A stretch of DNA of 64,000 bases from Trichomonas vaginalis G3 (lineage: Eukaryota > Parabasalia > Trichomonadida > Trichomonadidae): positions 26,579,411 through 26,643,410 of the forward strand of contig NC_067203.1 in NCBI RefSeq assembly GCF_026262505.1, given 5' to 3'. The notes under the pieces are model-generated. The model was not told where the DNA came from. It was given only the letters and a program-made list of their open reading frames with translations, and searched no databases. Shown here one piece after another: positions 1 through 9,658 of the stretch. Numbering within the stretch: the stretch's first letter is position 1; each line of letters opens with the position of its first letter. The translations under genes were made by a program, and so were the position numbers.

Positions 1-3000
1 ATGATGAAATACTCGCGCTTCTTAACTGATTCACCATTTGGCAACAAAATCGATGTAGTATTTCCTAAATCGAAAATAGGAGCTAAAGCATCCAATAATG
101 GTGCTGGAGCTAAGTTGAGTTCTTCTAAAACAACCCATCTTGGACGTGGTTCTTTGTCTTCTTTATCTCTTTGTGTGATGAACTCCAAAAATGCTGTTGG
201 TCTGAAATCGAAAACTGTTCCTGTTTCTGTTCTTGTAAGTTCATTCTGACCAAATAAGTTTTCAACAGTTGTTGTCTTAGATAAAGGAACTGTCAAAATT
301 TCGGCATGATTCAAATCTGCCAGATATTTGATCACTTCACTTTTGCCAGTACCATTTGGACCTTGGATAACTATTGCTTGATTATGGATTGCCGCGATGA
401 ATAAAGCATCGCAGAGGCATTTGATGGAAGGTGTGAAAACTAAGTTTGTTTCTATAGGTGTTGATTGGTCGAATTGGTCCTTTATACCTATTCTATATGT
501 TGTTGAATATAACATTCCTTTCTTTCTTGCTATTGGAGATACTAATTTACTATTTGTTTTCTCTATGATTTTATTTTTATCTTGTGAACAAATTTCTGAT
601 GCAGCAATGAAACATTTTTCTGATTCTTGAGTACCATTTCCGATCATCTTCAAATAGAAATTATAAATCAACATCTTTTCAGTGAATGAACCATCGATTT
701 TAGTAATTTCGCTGTTCTGTCTGAAGATGTATTTGTATTGATCTTGTTCGTATGCGTATGTTTTAACAACTGTCATTCTTGATAACATAGCTTCAGACAG
801 TTTTTGTTTTTCATCTTTAGAACATGTTGCGATTACTCTGAAATCAGCTGATTTGATCATGATCTTGTTGTTCTCAGGAGGAACTAATGTGTTCGTGTAA
901 TCTTCGTTTAATGTCAATTCTGGGATAATCGAAAAGATTTCATTCAATCTTTCCATGACGGAAACAGCTGGATGTGCGAAATTCTTGAGAATCAAAGTTC
1001 TCTTTGTCAAAATCGCTTTTGTAATCAAACCTGGTTTGAATGTTGTTGTGTAATCAGCCAAGAATGAACTGATGTTATCTTGTTTGGCTGAAGCTTTGAG
1101 AATGTTATCAACAATGTTTTTAATTACATGTGACAATGCTTCTTCTCTTTCAATCAATAACTTACTTATGGATTTAAGTTGTTGAACGATTTGTCCTCCC
1201 TTTATAAATGTATTCTTTATTGCGTTAATTTGGTTGTGGAGATCAATATCTTTAGCCATTGAAGCGAGGATTTCGAACAAACTTGAGATCAATGAGTTAT
1301 GATCGATAAGAGAAATTGTTCCAATCAATGATGATGTTGTTGAATCTCTATTCAAGCAAACAACATTTGATAACTGTGCGACATTTCTTGCAATGAATTC
1401 TTTGTATCCGCTTGGACCGACTAATAAAATTGGTTCTTGCGGATGTAAGATCTTTATGTTGAAGAATGTGTTCCAGAATTGATATAATTCACTTCTGATG
1501 ATTCTTGATGGTCTGTCAACTGTTAATTCAAGTTTTCCTTTCGTGAGTTTGATGACTGTATCTGAAACTTCATTAGGAACAACATTCTCTGTGATATCAA
1601 GTAATAATTGTTTCTGGTCTTCTTCATTAATATTGAATGATGAACCAACGATTTCTGCTATTTTATCAGCCATTTGATCACCATTATCATGTACAGACAT
1701 GATCATGAATGCTGCATGATGATAAGGTTTGAAGTTGACGAACATCTTTGGATTATCAAGGGAATAACTGACACGTCTGAAGAATCTACGTGCTTCTCTG
1801 AAACTCCATGGTTTAGACTTGAATTCTTCAGTAGTTCTAAGATTATCCATGAGATTTGTGACACTATTTGTCAGTACTGATAATCTTGCTGAATCTGCAG
1901 GAGATTCCGTGATGATGTCTGAGAGAATGAATTTGATATCATCTTTCTTTAAAACAGGATATTCAATCATGATGACTTTGCGACTGATTTCTTCTGGTAA
2001 CTTCTTACGACCAAACATAGTGATATCGTTTTGACAGCCGATAAAGAAATATTCCTTTGAAACCGTGACTGTTTCATCTATATTTGGAAGTTCGATTTCT
2101 TCGCCACCTGTGCTTTCAAGTGCAATCATGAGACTTTGAAGGACAGATACTTCGGCAAGGTTCAATTCATCAGCTATGAATATTTCGCCATTTTCAATAG
2201 ATGATGTCAATGGACCACGTTTGATGCCGAATTGTCCATCATTGATTGTCACGTTTCCGAACAATTCACCGATTTGTGTTTCACCGTTAAATGACACTTT
2301 ATTAAATGTCTTCTTCATGATTGTTCCGAGTGCTTCTGCTGCTGATGTCTTACCGAAACCTGTTGATGACTGCATGACAACATGTTTTCGAATGATGAAG
2401 AATGTGTACAAAAGTGCCATTAATCTTTTTAGATCATTTGATTGTTTAAAGTGGAATGTCTGTGTTGTCTGTGGGAGTTTCTCAATGACGAGATCGGCCA
2501 TTCCTTGGTCCATTTCAAGTCTGTGTTCGAGGAAAACGTTCTTCATAAAGTTATATACTTGGTTATCACTGATATTCGGATATCTTTGTTTGAATCTGAT
2601 GAAACCATTGATACAATTCACTATTTCTTCTAGTGATTTCGTACCAAGATAAATTTTAGTATTAGATATCGTGTTGACCATAGGATTTAACAAGCCATGA
2701 GCTCTGCCTTCATCATTAATATAGTTAAGGAGACTCTTTTCAAGCTGTTCAGTACGTTGTGGTGCTTGGTTGTCGATGTAAAGTAAGGCAAATCTGTTGA
2801 TGAGAGCTGGAGACATCTTTTTAAGGGATTCTTCTGAGGCTGTAGCAATGATTCGGAACTTTGGATTGACTGCTATGTTTTGAGAATCTGGTTTCTCGTT
2901 TACTTGGAAAATTTGATTTAATTCGGCGGCGTGGTCGAGAAGGGCATTCAAACGCTCGATGACCTGTGATGTGGCGTTGTGAATGTTATCTAAGAGAAGA

Positions 3001-4151
3001 ACATTGCCGTTTTGGACTGCTTGCACTACGGGACCGTCAATCCATTTAATTGGGATTTCGCCAACTTCTTCGCCTTTGAAGGACTGGGTTGTGTAGCGGC
3101 CAATTAAGTCGGCGTTCGTAGTTTCTGGTGTGCATATGATTGTTCGTGGCTGGGATTGGCTTTCATGGAGATATTGGGATATCCATCTGGCTATTGTAGT
3201 TTTACCACAGCCTGGTGAGCCAATAAGTAATAGTGGTCGTCTTTGTTCTATCAAAAGGAACTTCGCGATCGAGAGAACATTAGATAAAACGTCATTCCAT
3301 ATGCAATGGCTAATATTGACATTTGGAGGTGGTAATCGTAAGTTTGTGATGGGTAGCCCGATCTTTGCCATCATCCCAATCATGGATTCGCGTTCGGTTT
3401 TCGGAAATCCGGCGGAGTAATTTATCAAAGTTGAGAGTGAGAGGGAAACTGTAGACGTGGTTGAGAATATCGTTGACTTTATATCTCTTATGGTGAATTG
3501 TCTGTAGGTATGCTTTGGCTGGAATCGTGTTATGCAATTTGAGTGGAAATTGATGAGTTGCTGTATCAATTGCCTCTCGATTTTACGATCTTCACTAAGT
3601 TTTAATGCAATTTCCGTCAGTTCCTCAATCTCAAATGTCTCAAAATTCACTTGTTGGAATTTCGAAGTGAATTTTTCGGATAATCTGTTACGATTTCTCA
3701 CGTATCCTTCGGTAGGTGGGTTCTGTGTGGCTATAAGTTTAAAGTTAGGATGCATTGGTATCTTTCTATTGCCATTTTGTGTATCTTCGATAATTAAGAA
3801 TCGAGAATCTAATGATGCTTCAACGCATTGTAAGATTTCGATAGGTGCTAAGTTAATTTCATCTATAATTAATGTCTGTCCGTTTTCATAAGCTTCTGTA
3901 TACATTCCTGGCTTAAATTTGAGTAAACCATTTTCTGAATTAGGGTCCATGATTGTTTTACCAAGCAATTGATCGACTGTCGTTTCGGAGCTGCAGCTGA
4001 AAAACTTTGAATCCGGAGCGACCTGACGAGCAGAGAATGTTTTGCCTGTTCCTGTTGGACCATTCAATAGAACAGGTATTCCTGCTTGTATTGCTCTTTT
4101 TATTTTTTCTATTCGCTTTTCTGCGTTCTTGGTATTAATCAATCTTTCCAT
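1..4151 (-). CDS. Midasin-like giant multi-AAA+ ATPase, N-terminal part (C-terminus beyond the window)
   Basis: The reading frame is open from an ATG at 4151 to the left edge, about 1,383 codons. Walker A-type loops appear in series: GPTGTGKT (residues 31-38), GSPGCGKT (about 311-318), a TGFGKT loop near 593, a degenerate GPSGYKEF loop near 910 and GPNGTGKS near 1264. Between them are AAA_5-type segments such as KWIDGPVVQAVQNGN followed by an LLLDNI Walker B and a later ALINRFALLYID, as in midasin (Rea1/MDN1), where a chain of AAA modules forms one ring that strips assembly factors from pre-60S ribosomes. The spacing of roughly 280-350 residues fits tandem AAA modules on one polypeptide. The degenerate fourth loop suggests a non-hydrolysing module, as is usual in such rings. 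AAA_5 membership is secure. Assignment to midasin itself, rather than another giant AAA protein (RNF213-like or a trichomonad-specific paralogue), is inference because the C-terminal MIDAS domain is not in view. Confidence 0.75.
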   Translation of the reverse strand, partial: MERLINTKNAEKRIEKIKRAIQAGIPVLLNGPTGTGKTFSARQVAPDSKFFSCSSETTVDQLLGKTIMDPNSENGLLKFKPGMYTEAYENGQTLIIDEINLAPIEILQCVEASLDSRFLIIEDTQNGNRKIPMHPNFKLIATQNPPTEGYVRNRNRLSEKFTSKFQQVNFETFEIEELTEIALKLSEDRKIERQLIQQLINFHSNCITRFQPKHTYRQFTIRDIKSTIFSTTSTVSLSLSTLINYSAGFPKTERESMIGMMAKIGLPITNLRLPPPNVNISHCIWNDVLSNVLSIAKFLLIEQRRPLLLIGSPGCGKTTIARWISQYLHESQSQPRTIICTPETTNADLIGRYTTQSFKGEEVGEIPIKWIDGPVVQAVQNGNVLLLDNIHNATSQVIERLNALLDHAAELNQIFQVNEKPDSQNIAVNPKFRIIATASEESLKKMSPALINRFALLYIDNQAPQRTEQLEKSLLNYINDEGRAHGLLNPMVNTISNTKIYLGTKSLEEIVNCINGFIRFKQRYPNISDNQVYNFMKNVFLEHRLEMDQGMADLVIEKLPQTTQTFHFKQSNDLKRLMALLYTFFIIRKHVVMQSSTGFGKTSAAEALGTIMKKTFNKVSFNGETQIGELFGNVTINDGQFGIKRGPLTSSIENGEIFIADELNLAEVSVLQSLMIALESTGGEEIELPNIDETVTVSKEYFFIGCQNDITMFGRKKLPEEISRKVIMIEYPVLKKDDIKFILSDIITESPADSARLSVLTNSVTNLMDNLRTTEEFKSKPWSFREARRFFRRVSYSLDNPKMFVNFKPYHHAAFMIMSVHDNGDQMADKIAEIVGSSFNINEEDQKQLLLDITENVVPNEVSDTVIKLTKGKLELTVDRPSRIIRSELYQFWNTFFNIKILHPQEPILLVGPSGYKEFIARNVAQLSNVVCLNRDSTTSSLIGTISLIDHNSLISSLFEILASMAKDIDLHNQINAIKNTFIKGGQIVQQLKSISKLLIEREEALSHVIKNIVDNILKASAKQDNISSFLADYTTTFKPGLITKAILTKRTLILKNFAHPAVSVMERLNEIFSIIPELTLNEDYTNTLVPPENNKIMIKSADFRVIATCSKDEKQKLSEAMLSRMTVVKTYAYEQDQYKYIFRQNSEITKIDGSFTEKMLIYNFYLKMIGNGTQESEKCFIAASEICSQDKNKIIEKTNSKLVSPIARKKGMLYSTTYRIGIKDQFDQSTPIETNLVFTPSIKCLCDALFIAAIHNQAIVIQGPNGTGKSEVIKYLADLNHAEILTVPLSKTTTVENLFGQNELTRTETGTVFDFRPTAFLEFITQRDKEDKEPRPRWVVLEELNLAPAPLLDALAPIFDLGNTTSILLPNGESVKKREYFI

Positions 4152-4440
4152 AGATTTATGATTCGGCCAATAATTCTTTTCAATATCTCAAAATTTTTGA
4201 AGCGCTTGTCTTATGACTTGGTATGTGATTTTCATGTCTTATTGGGCCTGACACATAGTTTTGGTGAGTATATAGATATGCTGTTTCTTCTGCATATAAA
4301 TCCCCACAAATTTTAGCTTTTTCTTTGAAAGTTAAGTAATGTTTTAGTCAAGAGTTGACATTCTTGGTTTCTAGATACGTATTGAGATGTTCTTTCAAGT
4401 CGTGTTGATTTCACAGAGTTTGTTGCATTATTTAAAAATG
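4152..4440 (-). pseudogene. Coding-like 5' extension of the AAA+ gene in shifted frames
   Basis: Upstream of the ATG at 4151 the minus strand still reads like protein but in changing frames. One stretch gives NYVSGPIRHENHIPSHKT ending in SASKILRY. The frame used by the AAA gene then gives IEKNYWPNHKS leading straight into the ATG. A third stretch further upstream reads STRLERTSQYVSRNQECQ. Two single-base frame changes would be needed to link them. Either the gene once began near 4440 and has lost its first ~95 codons, or the assembly has base errors here. No good start or initiator motif is visible at 4151 itself, so the true N-terminus is uncertain. Confidence 0.45.
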
Positions 4441-4787
4441 CAAAATCCTAAATATATGAAAAAGTAAATTTTAACAAGATATAATTCGTTCCCAATAATT
4501 TCCAATATATAAATACTATTAAATTTTGAATTTGGTTCCAAAAAAATTGAGATGTTTTTGAACCTTGAGTTTTCTTTCTAATATTTAAGTTCTTTTATCT
4601 AATTATTTCATACTATATCCATTAAATTTCACCGAAACTATAACTTCCTATTTGAAATATCAAAATCAGGAGATTCAATAAAATTCAAGTGTTATTTAAT
4701 AGATATGACTTGCTAATTGGGACTTTTTAGGGATTATGAATTATATCATCTGAAATAAAATAAATGAAATAAAAATCAAATAAATTT
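4441..4787. other. AT-rich intergenic stretch
   Basis: About 350 bases between the AAA+ gene and the end of the ankyrin gene. It is low-complexity and AT-rich, with no open frame, RNA gene or repeat that I can support. Confidence 0.5.
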
Positions 4788-5597
4788 TTAGGCTATGGTG
4801 CAACATCTTGATTTTTGAGGTTCAGTATGATTAGTAAGCATCTGTTCTATCATTTTGAAATTATTAATTTTCGCAATTGTCAATGCAGTTGCTTGTTTAC
4901 CATCATAGATGACCTGTTTATTAACATCTGCACCATGTTTAAGTAAGAACTCTACAATATTCACATTATTGTTCTCTGTTGCAATTGTCAGAGCAGTTTT
5001 TGTTGACTGAAGGATCGAGTTTTCAACAACTTGATTTACATCTGCTCCAGACATAACAAGTGTTGCCATCATTGTTAATTTGTTCTCTGCAACAGCTATT
5101 GTCAAAGGAGTATTATTTTCCTCATCTTCGACAATTACAGCGTTAATATTAGCGCCGTGACTGATGAGATAATTCGCTATTTTTTCGTTTTCATGTTTCA
5201 CTGCAACTGAAAGAGCAGTATAGCTTGTATCTCCGACCAGTGAATACATAACTGGTTTGTTAACATCAGCACCATGTTCAACGAGATATTCAATAATATC
5301 ATATAAGTCATACTGGCATGCGAGAGTCAAAGGAGTTTCGATGACTTTGTCGTCTCCTTTACTCTCTGGATTATCATCAGGAAATGATGCAACATGTTTG
5401 TTAACATTGGCATCATTTTCTACCAGTTCCTTCACTATTTCTAATGAAGCATTTCTGATAGCAACTGTCAATGGTGTATGCCAGAAAAGACCGAAAGTTA
5501 TAGGTAAAATCTGACGATTTACATTCGCTCCATTTTTAATAAGAATTTTAACAAGATCCAAGTTTTTGTTCATAATAGCGCATGCAAGTGGTGTCAT
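4788..5597 (-). CDS. Ankyrin-repeat protein, C-terminal piece
   Basis: 269 codons containing about seven ankyrin repeats of roughly 33-40 residues. The repeats are marked by TPLA/TPLT openings and GA(N/D)VN ends, for example TPLACAIMNKNLDLVKILIKN, TPLTVAIRNASLEIVKELVEN and TALTIATENNNVNIVEFLLKH. Several repeats have inserted acidic loops (DDNPESKGDDK, VEDEENN). Ankyrin stacks bind partner proteins; no catalytic domain is visible. The ATG at 5597 lies inside a repeat, so it is probably not the original start: the frame upstream (5700-5810) still encodes another ankyrin unit, and the N-terminal domain lies at 6058-6795. I read both as pieces of one broken or interrupted gene, although a short stand-alone ankyrin protein expressed from the internal ATG is possible. 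The tail ends SRCCTIA. Confidence 0.8.
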   Translation of the reverse strand: MTPLACAIMNKNLDLVKILIKNGANVNRQILPITFGLFWHTPLTVAIRNASLEIVKELVENDANVNKHVASFPDDNPESKGDDKVIETPLTLACQYDLYDIIEYLVEHGADVNKPVMYSLVGDTSYTALSVAVKHENEKIANYLISHGANINAVIVEDEENNTPLTIAVAENKLTMMATLVMSGADVNQVVENSILQSTKTALTIATENNNVNIVEFLLKHGADVNKQVIYDGKQATALTIAKINNFKMIEQMLTNHTEPQKSRCCTIA

Positions 5598-6057
5598 TAT
5601 TGCCTTTCCTTGGAATTTTTTGTAAATCTAAAAAGAATACCTGTATGAAATAAAAATAGAACTGGATAATGTTATAATGGATGTTATTATATTGAATATA
5701 TGAAGAACCTCATCACTGTTATTGACATTTGCTCCATTTTCAATTAGAAGACTTGCTATTTCATTCCAACTATATCTGCAAGCAGTATTTAGAGGTAATA
5801 GTCCATAAATAAATGAATGATTTTATAAACTAATAATGAATTTCATAAATTATAAGTTGAATTTCATCAAAATATAATGAATTTTATGAATTGTTGGTGA
5901 ATTTTATTATAATATGAAAGATATTTTGCTTAGCATAATAGAAAAAAGAACTACTTCATGAAAATAAAATGAAATTTCAAAATCAAACAAAGAATTTCAT
6001 TATATATTAAAGAATTTCGTCAGTCATAATCTCATGATAATAAAATGAACTATATTC
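5598..6057 (-). pseudogene. Broken middle of the ankyrin gene with an AT-rich insertion
   Basis: On the minus strand about 5700-5810 reads LPLNTACRYSWNEIASLL followed by IENGANVNNSDEV, a recognisable ankyrin unit out of frame with its neighbours. From about 5800 to 6100 the DNA changes to an extremely AT-rich series of near-repeats of AATTTCATAAATT and ATAATGAATTT in both orientations, unlike the flanking coding sequence. It looks like a small insertion or an expanded low-complexity tract that separated the N-terminal piece from the repeats. I see no clear terminal repeats or target duplication. Confidence 0.5.
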
Positions 6058-6795
6058 TTATGAATTAAAAATTAATTTCATAAATTGATAATGAATTTCA
6101 TCTTCAATATTTTGTTGATTGACTTTACATCCATTTTTAATTAAGTACTTGACCAAATTAATACTTCCAGTTCTGCATGCAGCTTCAAGTGCTCGATAAT
6201 CTGTATTATTAATTTGATGTTCAACTAAATAGATAGCAATCTGAAAATTGGCTGATCTTATGCAGTCATAAAGCAAATTATCTTCAAACTCACTGAGGTA
6301 ATCTTTGATTAAAATTTCTGCAATTTCGTTATGATGTCTTCTGACTGCAAGATTAACGTAAGAAGGTTTTAGTACAGTTTCTTGTGCCATTTCTTTAAAT
6401 TTATCGATATCTCCGTTAATAATTGTCTTAACAATTGCGCTCTTTTTAATTTTGCTCTTATTGTACTTGACATATTGATTAGGAAGTACTAATCCTTTGT
6501 CAAATAATGCTTTATCAAGTTGTGCACATTGAACATCTGTCAACTTTTTGAATGAAATCGAAATATTGTAATAAATTTCAGCTAAATGTGGTACTAATGA
6601 TTGATTATACTCTGCAATATGATCAAGTGTATTTAATACGAATTCTGCTGTTACTGTTTTGCTTTTAATTGTATTTGATAATGAAATAAGTGTTTCTTTT
6701 GCATTGAACTCTGAAATTTCCCACATAGACTCAGCGCATTCATAAAGATCCTGAAGATCTTTTGGAATTTTGGTTTCTTGGACACTCTGAGCCAT
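6058..6795 (-). CDS. Ankyrin-repeat protein, N-terminal piece
   Basis: 245 codons starting MAQSVQETKIPKDLQDLYEC. The first ~130 residues are helical and resemble the N-terminal region found in front of ankyrin repeats in many trichomonad proteins (DUF3447-type, by general appearance). From about residue 130 short ankyrin-like units follow (YVNLAVRRHHNEIAEILIKD, RALEAACRTGSINLVKYLIK NGCKVNQQN). The last 15 or so codons (DEIHYQFMKLIFNS) are read from the AT-rich insertion, so the natural protein probably continued into the repeats at 4788-5810. As it stands it would be a truncated N-terminal domain protein. No initiator motif is evident upstream. Confidence 0.7.
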   Translation of the reverse strand: MAQSVQETKIPKDLQDLYECAESMWEISEFNAKETLISLSNTIKSKTVTAEFVLNTLDHIAEYNQSLVPHLAEIYYNISISFKKLTDVQCAQLDKALFDKGLVLPNQYVKYNKSKIKKSAIVKTIINGDIDKFKEMAQETVLKPSYVNLAVRRHHNEIAEILIKDYLSEFEDNLLYDCIRSANFQIAIYLVEHQINNTDYRALEAACRTGSINLVKYLIKNGCKVNQQNIEDEIHYQFMKLIFNS

Positions 6796-7032
6796 AAAAA
6801 TAATTTAAAACGTGCACTTTTTGTAATCAATTTTTGCTCAATTCTAGCCTTTATTAAAACAGCTAGTAATTCATAACGCATATGTGAAGTGAACTTTTTA
6901 TTGATTATGGTTAATAAAATTATTACAGAAAGCATTATATCAAATTCAAAATCCTTATATCACGAGAGATTGTAGATTAAAATTAAAAATACATATTCAT
7001 AATATATTACATTTTTTATCAATAAACAATTA

Positions 7033-7472
7033 TTATAAAAGTACTGCTTCTGCAATAGTCTGCGATGGTTCTTTCTTCCTCTTTAGGAAGATAACCAAGA
7101 ATATAATTGCAAGAATAATAAGTATCATTCCAATAGATAATCCTGTGAAAAGTAATGCTAATCTGGCTGTTTTACTCTTTTGTTTAGGAGTTGGTTCTGG
7201 TATTGGAGTTTTGTCCGGCTCATAATTATTTTGAACGAACAAAAGACAATTTCCTGAAACAGAAAGAGACATATCAATGTTCTTAGCAGTTAATCCGGAA
7301 TCACAGCATATAATTCTAGAATTGTTATAAGTCAATTGTGTTTCATTCTCAAAGAGAATCATCATCTTTTCTATTTGGCATTTTCCTGTTGTTTCAAAAT
7401 ATGACAAAGCTCCTGATTTCGGAATTGTCAATTTTACAAATGAATTCTCAAGATTTGTTTCTATTCCCTTAA
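7033..7472 (-). pseudogene. C-terminal piece of a split membrane-protein gene (single TM anchor)
   Basis: This is the last exon-like piece of a host surface-protein gene whose other pieces lie at 8512-9258 and 22233-23640. It encodes beta-rich extracellular sequence (GIETNLENSFVKLTIPKSG onward), a proline-rich stalk (PDKTPIPEPTPKQK), one hydrophobic segment (ALLFTGLSIGMILIILAIIF and neighbours) and a short basic cytoplasmic tail KRKKEPSQTIAEAVLL. This layout is typical of trichomonad type I surface proteins. The piece begins exactly at the TTAA that flanks the element at 7473-8511. Removing that element and one TTAA would run STVKG in frame into IETNLEN, so the reading frame was intact before the insertion. 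Confidence 0.75.
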
Positions 7473-8511
7473 GGGTGCACACGAGAGGATCATGTAAACT
7501 TCAGAATTTAGAACCTTATTTTTAGGCATTATCTTGGCACCTATTTAGGCTCGAAAAGCAAAAAAATATCAAAAAATACAACTTGACTCCATTATGACCC
7601 TTTCATGGAGGTAGTTTTTATCCGCTAGTATTTTCCCTTTGAATCTCTTTACAATTCGAAATCAAATTCAAAACTCAGTAGAAGAAAGGAAGAATCGACT
7701 TACTACGGTTGTAATACGAATAAATACATATATTTAATTATTTTTATTTACATAATAATTGTTTGAAGCTCATATTCCATCAAATTTTTAAATAAAAACA
7801 TTAAAATGTTGAAAATGTTCATATATTTTAATAGGGTTTTGGCACTTTATTGAGGAATTACTACATACATAGTCGAACTGAACTTGATATTTTGAAATTT
7901 AAATTATTTATCAAAATTAAAATTTAACTTGAAATTTATAATTATTTAGTCATATTTTGCATAATTCTAAGTAGATTTTGTAAAAAATCAAGAAAGAAAA
8001 ATTTAACGTGCTTTATTTTTTCTTTTTTATAATAATACATATTATTATATAATTAACATATTCATAATGTTCACCCTTTCAAAAATATAATCCTCCTCCT
8101 CTCAAATAAACGTACATACGGGTGGCCTCTTTTTTCAAAAAATTAAAATTTGAAATTTTGGGCTCAAATATTAGAGATTTTTTCAACTTTCAACGATATA
8201 TGTTGTCTATATCAGACCTCCTTTCTTTTTGATACTTAACATTGTTCCTAAATCTTAGCCGTTAAGGCTGTTCTGAAAATATTTTTTTTTCGAAAAAATT
8301 CGAAAAAAATTCTTAAAATTCAAAAATCCCTTAATTCCTGAGGATTTTGGAAAAAAGTTTTTACATGAACATGTGTATATTATATGAAGTATATTGATAA
8401 GGTAAAAATCAAATTTTATTGCATATTCATCGAGAAAATAAACTAACGAATCCCTCAAAATTGAGAGGGTAATCCTCCTCCTCTCAAATAAACGTACATA
8501 CGGGTGCACCC
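7473..8511. mobile_element. 1.04-kb TTAA-flanked non-autonomous DNA transposon
   Basis: The element is bounded by TTAA at 7469-7472 and 8512-8515. Its ends are GGGTGCAC (7473-7480) and GTGCACCC (8504-8511), giving an 8-bp perfect inverted repeat. The TTAA target duplication and short terminal repeats match piggyBac-superfamily habits, although the terminal bases are not the classical piggyBac ends. No transposase frame is visible: the interior is AT-rich, with only short chance frames, so it would depend on a transposase supplied elsewhere. It interrupts the membrane-protein gene without loss of host bases. A 38-bp subterminal sequence is repeated inside it (8089-8126 and 8469-8506). Confidence 0.75.
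8089..8506. repeat. Subterminal 38-bp direct repeat (copies at 8089-8126 and 8469-8506)
   Basis: The sequence starting TAATCCTCCTCCTCTCAAAT and ending CATACGGGTG occurs twice in the same orientation. The second copy abuts the right end of the TTAA element, and the first is 380 bp inward, where it runs into GGCCTC instead of the terminal GCACCC. It may be a transposase-binding site copy, or a sign that the right end was duplicated internally. Confidence 0.7.
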
Positions 8512-9258
8512 TTAACCGTTGAATTGTTCAGTGAAATATTATTAATGTTAACTGCAACTAATTCGATTTCATTTCCTCTTGGTTCGAAATCTTCAATTGT
8601 TAATTTCGCAGATTTAGAATAGAAACCAAGTCCAGGACAATTCATAGATTTAAATGAAGGAATAACAATATTCTTCTCGGAATAAAAGAAAGGATAGAAA
8701 GTGTCGCTTGAAGACTCTAATGAATAGCTGAATCTGATATCATTTTGTGATTCAAAGAAAACATTCTTATACTCGTATGAAAGAGGAATACCTATTGGAA
8801 AATCTCCATCAGTTTGAACATGAATATGATGATGTACTTGATCATATATTTGGTTATGTTTCAATATTGGTGCTTTTGTTGTTGGCCATTTTCCTTTGAT
8901 TTGATATTTCTGTATTCTGTCAACGAAAATCTGCGCAATTTTAGTTTCATCTTTCGCTGAACATCTGAAAATCGGATTGTAATCTTCAATCATGTCTTCA
9001 AATGTGAAAGATATTATCATTTCTGGTATTGTATCTATAGTTTTAACTTGATTTTGTTGATCTATGAACTTCACAAAATTATCTCCAATTTCGATTTCTT
9101 TAACTGTATTACTTAGTTGTAAATCAATTGTTTGTGGCAGGGATTTCACGATATCAAGTGCTGACAAATCTATCATAGCTCTTTGTGATGATTTGAAGTC
9201 GCATTCTCCAATAATTTTAGTATTTTTCAATGAAATCAGAGAATTTGGCGTCAAAAAT
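8512..9258 (-). pseudogene. Middle piece of the split membrane-protein gene
   Basis: This open frame is read on the minus strand from KFLTPNSLISLKNTKIIGEC to LNNSTVKG. It is beta-rich, with alternating polar and hydrophobic residues and many Asn/Ser/Thr sites, like the N-terminal piece at 22233-23640. No catalytic motif is seen, and a beta-solenoid-type ectodomain is a reasonable guess. Its 5' side borders the left terminal repeat of the 13-kb insertion and its 3' side borders the TTAA element. The ATG apparent just upstream (MDSHIRFLIG) belongs to the element's terminal repeat, not to the gene. Confidence 0.7.
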
Positions 9259-9658
9259 TTTCTCACTGGGTTTTCGTCTATCAATCCCAGCTCATTATAT
9301 ACGCAACCAATCAAAAATCTGATATGGGAGTCCAAGGCTAACTTTTTGTTGTCTACCTAATAAAAGAGAAAGCAGCATTAGTGAGAATAATCGCAAATAT
9401 TCAATTTAAATTATCTTTTTATTCTTAATTTAAAGTGACAAAAAGAATAAAAAACCTATTCTAAGGCATGTTGTTATGTAAATGAGACTAGACATCATAT
9501 TTTATGTTATGAAAAAAAAATATTTAGAATTTTAGAACAAAATAAATAGAAAAAATAGCATAACTTATGGATGTGCGTATATTAAATTTAATAAATTAAG
9601 AGAAATTATTTTTGGCGCCAAAATTATTCGTTAACTCTCAAATTTTTCTGAGTCAATA
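9259..9658 (+). repeat. Left 400-bp terminal inverted repeat of the outer element
   Basis: Inverted copy of 21833-22232. It starts TTTCTCACTGGG and ends in ...CTGAGTCAATA. Near the inner edge it carries the palindromic core TTTTTGGCGCCAAAA. It reads into the host gene from the minus strand, supplying the false start MDSHIRFLIG. Confidence 0.85.

Noticed and set aside
1-249. Plus-strand frame at the left edge
   Set aside because: Antisense shadow of the AAA+ gene, whose motifs are continuous on the minus strand.
2176-2652. 158-codon plus-strand frame
   Set aside because: Antisense to the third AAA module; composition is that of a shadow frame.
8255-8509. Minus-strand frame inside the TTAA element as possible transposase
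   Set aside because: Very short, Phe/Lys-rich, no DDE-type motif; likely chance in AT-rich DNA.
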